Positions 57,909 to 64,000 of a stretch of 64,000 bases of DNA are shown here, piece by piece. The notes beneath the pieces are model-generated. The model was not told where the DNA came from. It saw only the letters and a list, made by a program, of their open reading frames with translations, and made no database searches. Source of the DNA: Macrolepiota albuminosa (taxonomy: Eukaryota; Basidiomycota; Agaricomycetes; Agaricales; Agaricaceae); assembly GCA_027475525.1 (NCBI GenBank), contig JAMWFC010000053.1, positions 186,001 to 250,000 on the forward strand. Direction: 5' to 3'. Every line of letters begins with the position of its first letter. Position 1 is the stretch's first letter. Both the position numbers and the translations under genes were made by a program.

Positions 57909-58193
57909 CTCCATAGTTGCCAACACAAGGCAGCAGTGGAGGAGGTGAGAGAGGAAGTTGAGCCTGTGGCCAGTCTACCAGCAGATTTGCCGTGCCTGAT
58001 GATGACTGAGGAGGAGTTTCAGGTGGGTTGAATGGTTTGGCCTGGGACGGTGAGGAACAGGGACACTGGGATGGATGCTGGAGTGGGGATGAGATGAGCG
58101 GTGCGAGCACCAAAAGAGTGTCAGCCAACGACGTCAAAGATCAAAGTAGAGGACCTTGTAACAGAGGAAGAGGAGCAGCAATAGACTACAAAG

Positions 58194-59960
58194 GTGGTGT
58201 TGGTGGCAGGTGCTGGGTGCTCCCTGTGGGACCAGCCCTGTGTTGCGCCTGGGATGCAATGGGCCTATGACCCGTGGATGCCATGGAAGTGGAACAAGCT
58301 GGTGGCTTCGATGTGTGTCCGAAATTTATGCAGAGGGTCTAGTAGAGGCAAGGTGTATCATCTAGCTACTCTGGATGAAGTGTTGGTGCCTTCGGAGATT
58401 ATGTTTGAGGGGACGGCACAGTCAGTGCCGGGGCCACTACTGCAACTAAATATTGGAGATGGCAGCACTAAGTGCCTGCAGGCGCTAGATGACAGGTTCC
58501 GCAGGCACCCACAGGGAGTGGTGAACAGCCACTGGCCAGTTGACAAAGGCAAGAGGCCAGAGGTAGATGTTGAGCTGTTGTGCCAGCAGTGGCAGAGGGA
58601 ATATGCCAATATTGTCAATGGGATGAAGGAGTTGCCTCCCTGGAGGAATGTCAATCATGAGATAAATCTCATTGACGATGACAAGCAGTATAAATATCAT
58701 TTGCCTCACTGTTTCCAAGCATTGCAGGACCAGTTGCAGGACAAGACCAACCGCTACTTGAATGCATGTTGGTGGGAGGTGAGGCCAGTGGTGCAGGCAG
58801 TGCCACTATTGTGCATTTCCAAGAAGGATGGGACATTGTGCACAGCGCTGGATGCATGGCAGCACAATGATAACACTGTTAAAGACGTGACACCCCTGCT
58901 GGACCAGAAGGTTATCTGGGAGGATGTGGCTCGGGCAAAGGTGCAGTTAAAAATTGACCTGACTGATGCATATGAGCAGGTGCACATACATATGTCTGAC
59001 ATATACAAGATGCTGTTTGCGTCACCCATGGGGACATTTGTGAGTAATATTATGCAGATCAGCGACTGTAATGCACCAGCGACGTTTCAGAGGCTGATGA
59101 CCTCAATATTTCCTGATGTTATTGGGAAGTTCATGCATGTATACTTGGATGACATATTTATATTCTTGGACTCCACTGAGGAGCATGAGGACCATCTCAA
59201 GGTTGTGTTTGAACGACTCAGGGAGAACAGGTTGTACCTTAAATGGAAGAAGTGCAAGTTGTATGCAGAGACAATTGACTGTTTAGGTCATGTAATAGAT
59301 GACCAGGGGATCCACCCCAATACAGATAAGATTGATAGAATTTGGGAGTGGCATGTACCACGGAATTACAATGATATCCAGCGCTTGTGAATTATATTGG
59401 CACATTCTTGCCAGACATATCGGCCTATATGGGGCCACTGATGGCCATGACACTGAACAGGGCCCCATTCCACTGGCGACCACTGCACCAGCGGTGCTTT
59501 GAGATGATCAAGCAAATTTGTGCTAAGATGCTGGTGCTGCGTCCTATTGATTCTAGGCAGGATGAGCCTATATGGCTCATTTGTGATGCATCCAAGACAG
59601 GAGTTGGGGCAATGTATGGGCAGGGGACGTCATGGCAGACTTGCTGCCCCGCCGGGTTTATGTCAAAAAAGTTTATGGTAGTGCAGCAGAACTATGCCAT
59701 ACATGAGCTGGAGACACTGGCCATACTGGAGGCCCTGCTGAAATGAGAGGACAAATTGATAGGATATAAGATACACATCATCATGGACCATAAGGCTCTT
59801 GAGTTCTTCAAGACACAGGTGCACCTGTCACTGCAACAACACTGCTGGGTGGATTATATGTTGAGGTATTAGTTCAACATTACATATGTGAAAGGCAAGC
59901 TGAACAAGATTGCTGACTCTTTGTCCCAATACTTCAAGAGTGACACAAAGGAGGACATAT
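58194..59960 (+). pseudogene. C1 reverse transcriptase and RNase H
   Basis: A 398-codon frame (58194-59390) includes ELLCQQWQREYANIVNG, the fingers (VPLLCISKKDGTLCTALD; Val-Asp-Phe motif degraded), LKIDLTDAYEQVHIH, SDCNAPATFQRLM and the catalytic VYLDDIFIF (near 59140). A frameshift at 59388 leads to the RNase H frame (59387-59746: WLICDASKTGVGAMYGQG; YAIHELETLAILEALLK) and, after TGA at 59744, IMDHKALEFFKTQ and KIADSLSQYFKSD to about 59945. Confidence 0.88.
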
Positions 59961-60136
59961 ATGATGAGTATGAATATGTCCAGGTGGACAGGTGCATGGA
60001 TCCGGATGGGGAAGATCTGCCCATTCAGAGATATGAGGAGATCAAAGAGCATGTGATTGAGATCTGAGCCATGTGAGTTCAGGAGGCCAGGTGCAGTTGG
60101 TGCCTATGGGACCAGCAGGAGCAGCGTAAGCTGGAG

Positions 60137-61165
60137 GTGCGCGATATGGTGCAGGCTCAGAAAATGCCCAATGGGCAGATGGGGGATGGGTCATGTGCAG
60201 TGGGGCTGGGAAGCCTAGTGCTGGGGGAGGCCCTGAAGTTGAGCAGTGGTGGAGCAGGGCTGGTTGACCTAGAGAATCATGAGTTTGTGGAGATGGTAAG
60301 ACACAAATCTGTGCATAATGTGTTGTTTGCAAAGATCGTGGCAAGCCCTGGGGATCATGCCCATTTCACGGTGGAGGACAGGTTGGTATACACCAGTAAC
60401 ATGGTGGAGAATAGAGTGCTCAGGGTGCCAAGGAAACGGCAGCTAATTACGACACTGCTGGAGCAGGCACACCATATAGTGGGGCATTTTGGCCCCCAGC
60501 AGACGTTGGCATATGTGTGGTGGTGGTATTGGTGGCCTCAGATGGCCGCAGATACGACTAAGTTTTGTGGGATGTGCAAGTCGTGCCAGCGGTCAAAGAC
60601 ATCAAACGCAAGGCTGGCAGGCTGGCTGCACTCTCTGCCTATTCCTGTTAGGCCTTGGAACTCAATTGGGATGGACTTTTTTGGTTCTTTCCCAAGGTCC
60701 CAGGGTTATGACTATTTCTGGGTGGTCATTTGTCAGATGACCAGTATGGTGCATTTGATACTGGTCAATGCTACAATGACAGCAGCTGAGTTGTCGTGGA
60801 TATATCTCAAGGAGATAGTGCACTTGCATGGGCTGCCAAGCACTATTGTCAGCGATAGGGATGCGAAGTTCACTTCTGCTTGGTGGAGAGAATTGCACAA
60901 GTTGTTGGGAGCAAGGCTGCTCATATCAACCTCATTCCATCTGCAGACTAATGAGCAGATGGAGCATGCTAATTGCAACGTGGCACAGATTTTTAGGACA
61001 GTGGTCTGGCCGGACCAGGGGGACTGGGTTGATAAGGTGCCCATGACCGAGTTTGTGATCAATGCAAGTGTGTCTGAAATGATGTGCTATGCGCCGTTTG
61101 AGTTGAATGGCAGGTATATGCCTACCATGCTGCAGGAGTTTCGCAGTGACAGGGTTGTGCACTAA
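60137..61165 (+). pseudogene. C1 integrase
   Basis: A 342-codon open frame. Zinc-binding HHIVGHFG ... CGMCKSCQ near 60465-60590; catalytic Asp in GMDFFGSFP (60669), second Asp in IVSDRDAKF (60845), Glu in NEQMEHAN (60950; family norm DGQTERAN, so neighbours have mutated but the Glu is kept). It ends by TAA in the region before the C-terminal domain. It would insert the cDNA copy. Confidence 0.88.
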
Positions 61166-61769
61166 GGGTGCGTGAGTTTGCGCAGCAGGCATTGGCTAAT
61201 CTGGCAGATGCGCACAATGTGATTATTGAAGTCTGCGTATTTCAGATGCGTAACACAAATGCATGGAGGAGAAAGGAGCCTGCAATTGCGCAGAGTGATT
61301 TGGTGTTTTTGTCTTGTCTATGAAGAATCTCAACTTGCTTAAGGACAGGGCAGCAAAGCTTTGCCCAAGGTGGATAGGGCCCTATCGGGTCCATAGCGCT
61401 GAGCCAAGCACATTGAACTATGTGCTGGAGTTGCCAGCTGCATTGCAGAAGAGGCGGATTGTGCCTAAGTTTCATGTGTCATTGCTACAACCTTACAGTC
61501 TGAGCAATGATGCACTCTTTCCTAACAGGGCCACCCTGGAACCCTATGACTTTGGGGCTGCCAAGGATCAGGAGTGGTTTGTGGATGAGATCATTGGCCA
61601 TCGGTGGATGGCATGGGGAGGCCTCAAACTTGAGATTTGTTGGAGTCTGGGGGACACGACGTGGGAGCCATTGCACAGTTGCGCAGAATTAGAGGCTCTG
61701 AGCCGTTACCTGGAGCTGCAGGGTGTTGGCCATCCGCAGGATCTAGCAAGACGCGTGGGTGACACGTGA
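61166..61769 (+). pseudogene. C1 integrase C-terminus and chromodomain
   Basis: After a frame change: QALANLADAHNVIIE, then a frame at 61314 with KLCPRWIGPYRVHSAEPSTLNY (GPY/F module), RRIVPKFHVSLLQPY, and the chromodomain EWFVDEIIGHRWMAWGGLKLEIC ... TTWEPLHS near 61570-61680. C0 carries the same order. The 240 bp after the stop (61770-62011) hold a T-rich tract near 61912 and no gene. Confidence 0.82.
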
Positions 61770-62011
61770 AGGAGGTGGTCGAGCCGAGCCGCTGGTTCTG
61801 GCAGTGGTGAGGGTGATGGGGGTCACAGGGGTGACATGGTGGAGCGTGACCATACCCAGACAGGGTTATGTCAGCATGGCTGAGTTTGTCAGCAGCATAA
61901 CGCAAAGAGATTTTTTTTTCTTTTCTCTTGACTTCAGTCTGCTCCCCCGCAATTTATCGTGAGATGTCATATTATTAGGGATGCAAACAGCCTGAGAGTT
62001 CGAGCGCAGGC

Positions 62012-64000
62012 TTGAGGAGGGGGGGAACTGGGCATGACCCAGTGGACTATGAGGAAGAGAGTTACAAAGAGTTTGGGCAGCAGCCAATGCAGGCATCACC
62101 TGCACAAATGCTTTATGTGGGAGGACGGTATCAGCAAGGTCCCCTGGGACAACCATACTATCAAGCTACCCAGTGGGGGTATCTACAGGTGATGTTGGGC
62201 CCAGTTGGCCCAGTACCTATGGAGGTCGATGATGAGATGCGGAATGTACTGCAGTACTATTACCCACACCTGAGGGGAGTGGTGCAATCGATTCCACAAC
62301 TACAGAGAGTGGTGCAGTATGTGCTGAGAGGGTACATGGGAGCCTCCCTAGCACCACAAGTGCCTTTGTGGGCACCATGGCAATTGCAAAATGTTGGAAG
62401 GGAGTTGTGGGTACACTGGACGCAGGAGGGTACAGTGAAGACTCCAGTTGCTCGATCCCCTGGCGCTGAGATGCCAAAAGCCCTGATCACCATGAGAAGC
62501 GGGTGGGAGAAGGGCAGGGGATGGGTGGAAGAGCCAGTAGAGGCTGAGGAGGAAATGCAAGAGGCTATGCGGTGGAGATTGGGGGCAGCAGGATACTCTG
62601 TGCCCTTGGATGCTGAGTTTTTGAGCGATCCGCTCATGATGATGGTGTTGAGTGGGCCTGCTGGATGAAAATGATAATCTGCAATGTCAGCAGCAGATGG
62701 CACTGCAGCAGTTATTGAATGCGCAGAAGCACAAGATGCAGAGCCAGACAGAGGACTGCAAGAGTGAGCCCAAGAGGGCTAAAGTAGCAGAGGAAGAGCA
62801 TGGTGATATACCACGAGTGTGCAAGAAGCAGCTGAAGAAGCCGCTAGTGGAGTTGGTGGAGGGGCCATTCACTGGGCTTATAGTGGAGGGCCGGGATGAA
62901 GATATGAAGGCAGGAGAAGTGTTGACCGCAGAAAGTATGGGGGTCTGCAGGGTGGAGGAACTGGCAGTGAGAGTAAGTGGGACACTAGCTGGGAGAGTGG
63001 GGGTGCCAAGTGCACCCAATAAGGGTATTGAGGCTTCAATGCATGCACCAAGCTCTGTGATGGCAGTGCCAGCGAGGAGATGGGGGCCCAGGTGCCTGGT
63101 TGATGTGAGCAAGCTGGTCTCACAAAATTTTCCTGCCAATGTTCTGTTTGGGGCAGGGCCTGCCCAGCTACAATTTGTACTTCCAGAGCTTCTGCCCACT
63201 CCAGCCAACATGTTTTTCCTAGCACTGGTTCTGAGTGACCCACGGCCTGCCCCCAGTAGGAAGGAAGAGGGTAAAGGCAAGGCTAAGGCAGTCTTTGGAG
63301 ACGTAGTGGACAAGGACAGTGATTACAGGCAGGATTCATCCTCATCCATGTTGGAAGGTGAAGAGAGTAGGCCCGGAGAGTCCTCGATGGATTGCCTGGA
63401 GAGATAGCTATATCTTGCGCAGGCATGCAAAAAGAAGGCAAATTGGAAGTTGGAGGCAGAACACCTCATGGAGCGACAGGCTAAGTTGCAGTCCAGGAGA
63501 ATTCCTGACTTGCTAGGAGCATACGTTTGGAACGCCCATAATGTGGAGCGACGCAACTCCTGTTTTGTGGGGGGTCTGGGAGAGTATTTCTACTGGTCCC
63601 CTTACTCCAATGCGATTTTCTTTGAGAACGAGGTCAATAAGGCCTCATATTTTGAGCAGCGATACCAGAAGAGTGTGGCCATACTATGCACCATGGTATA
63701 CAAGCACGTGCCACAGGAATTCCCCATGAACCTGCATAAGCTAGACAGGCTATTCAAGTACTTGTCTAATGAGCATGCTCCATGGCGGGAATGCATTGTG
63801 GCGTACATGCTGTTTACAGAGTTCCAGCACTTTGCTAAGATGATTGAGACTGACTTCAGAGACAACACTATGAGGTATGTGCTGGACGACGCAAGGTTTG
63901 CGTCACCAGTAGACCCTCAACAACTGGGCATTTCTGAGGATGACACCATGATGGAGTGGGTGACCATACCCCCTCAGTTGACAACACACAAGGAAGATGG
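62012..64000 (+). pseudogene. Unrecognised long reading frame, runs off the right edge
   Basis: Two overlapping frames: 62012-62668 (GPVGPVPMEVDDEMRNVLQ, aromatic and Gln-rich) and 62652-63407 (Gln/Lys-rich start DENDNLQCQQQMALQQLLNA, basic and acidic linkers). A frameshift near 62650 joins them. A TAG at 63405 separates the latter from a continuing frame that is open to 64000 (LLGAYVWNAHNVERRNSCFV, FFENEVNKASYFEQRYQ, YMLFTEFQHFAKMIETDF). The last part has the Trp/Tyr/Phe-rich look of a folded domain. I do not recognise it. It could be an accessory gene of C1 or the gag of a separate element, preceded by the purine tract GAGGAGGGGGGGAAC at 62012-62027. Confidence 0.5.

Larger units (their letters stand above)
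54775..61769 (+). mobile_element. Family-C Ty3/Gypsy chromovirus C1, coding region
   Basis: Gag, protease, RT, RNase H, integrase and chromodomain in order, all with scattered stops. LTRs were not found: the left end is in or beyond the gap, and no LTR is evident after 61769. It is the same family as the minus-strand C0 at 30437-33490. Confidence 0.88.

Overview
This window looks like a repeat-rich, non-genic region of a filamentous fungal nuclear genome, most likely a basidiomycete (Agaricomycete-type). The evidence is short GT-AG introns of about 46-60 bp, a RepHel Helitron, several Ty3/Gypsy families including chromodomain chromoviruses, a Tc1-like element, and a KDZ transposase fragment with its cysteine cluster. 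I saw no clear housekeeping gene. The sequence is a short-read-style scaffold: there is an exact 100-N gap at 54675-54774 and six local duplications that all have a 77-bp offset.

Layout. 1-6662: a Helitron gene entering from the left edge, with three introns, followed by two successive Helitron-like 3' termini. 6663-16880: an old minus-strand Gypsy element (A0), truncated at 7463 by a decayed minus-strand LTR of family B and split by a full-length Ty3 chromovirus A1 (8400-15254, 519-bp LTRs, TSD GCCAG). A1 itself carries a solo LTR (11320-11705, TSD CTCAT). 17060-30432: an old family-B Ty3 copy (B0) split by a young full-length copy of the same family, B1 (18144-29521, 947-bp LTRs, TSD CTGG). 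B1 carries an antisense, multi-intron gene between pol and the 3' LTR. 30437-36149: a decayed minus-strand family-C Gypsy (C0) split by a Tc1-like element (33493-35090, TA TSD). 36206-43451: decayed LTR pieces, a truncated A2 copy with a family-D solo LTR, and the 5' end of another LTR element. 43450-46860: CpG-rich short repeats, one tRNA candidate and a group of tRNA-like hairpin repeats. 46863-54602: four spliced genes, namely an acidic-repeat protein, a truncated KDZ transposase, an unrecognised protein divergent from it, and a cysteine-cluster/coiled-coil protein whose 5' end is cut by an LTR. 54603-54774: LTR start and gap. 54775-61769: family-C chromovirus C1. 62012-64000: an unrecognised long reading frame running off the right edge.

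Most nonsense codons I could align to a family consensus are TGA where CGA (Arg) is expected. Old copies differ from young copies mainly by CpG to TpG/CpA changes. This points to cytosine methylation with deamination, or a RIP-like process, acting on all repeat classes. Nesting gives relative ages: B1 and A1 are younger than B0, A0 and C0, and the solo LTRs are younger than their hosts A1 and A2. The best candidates for something little described are the antisense spliced gene in B1, which shares a cysteine module with the stand-alone gene at 52952-54602, and the tRNA-like hairpin repeats at 45.0-46.4 kb.
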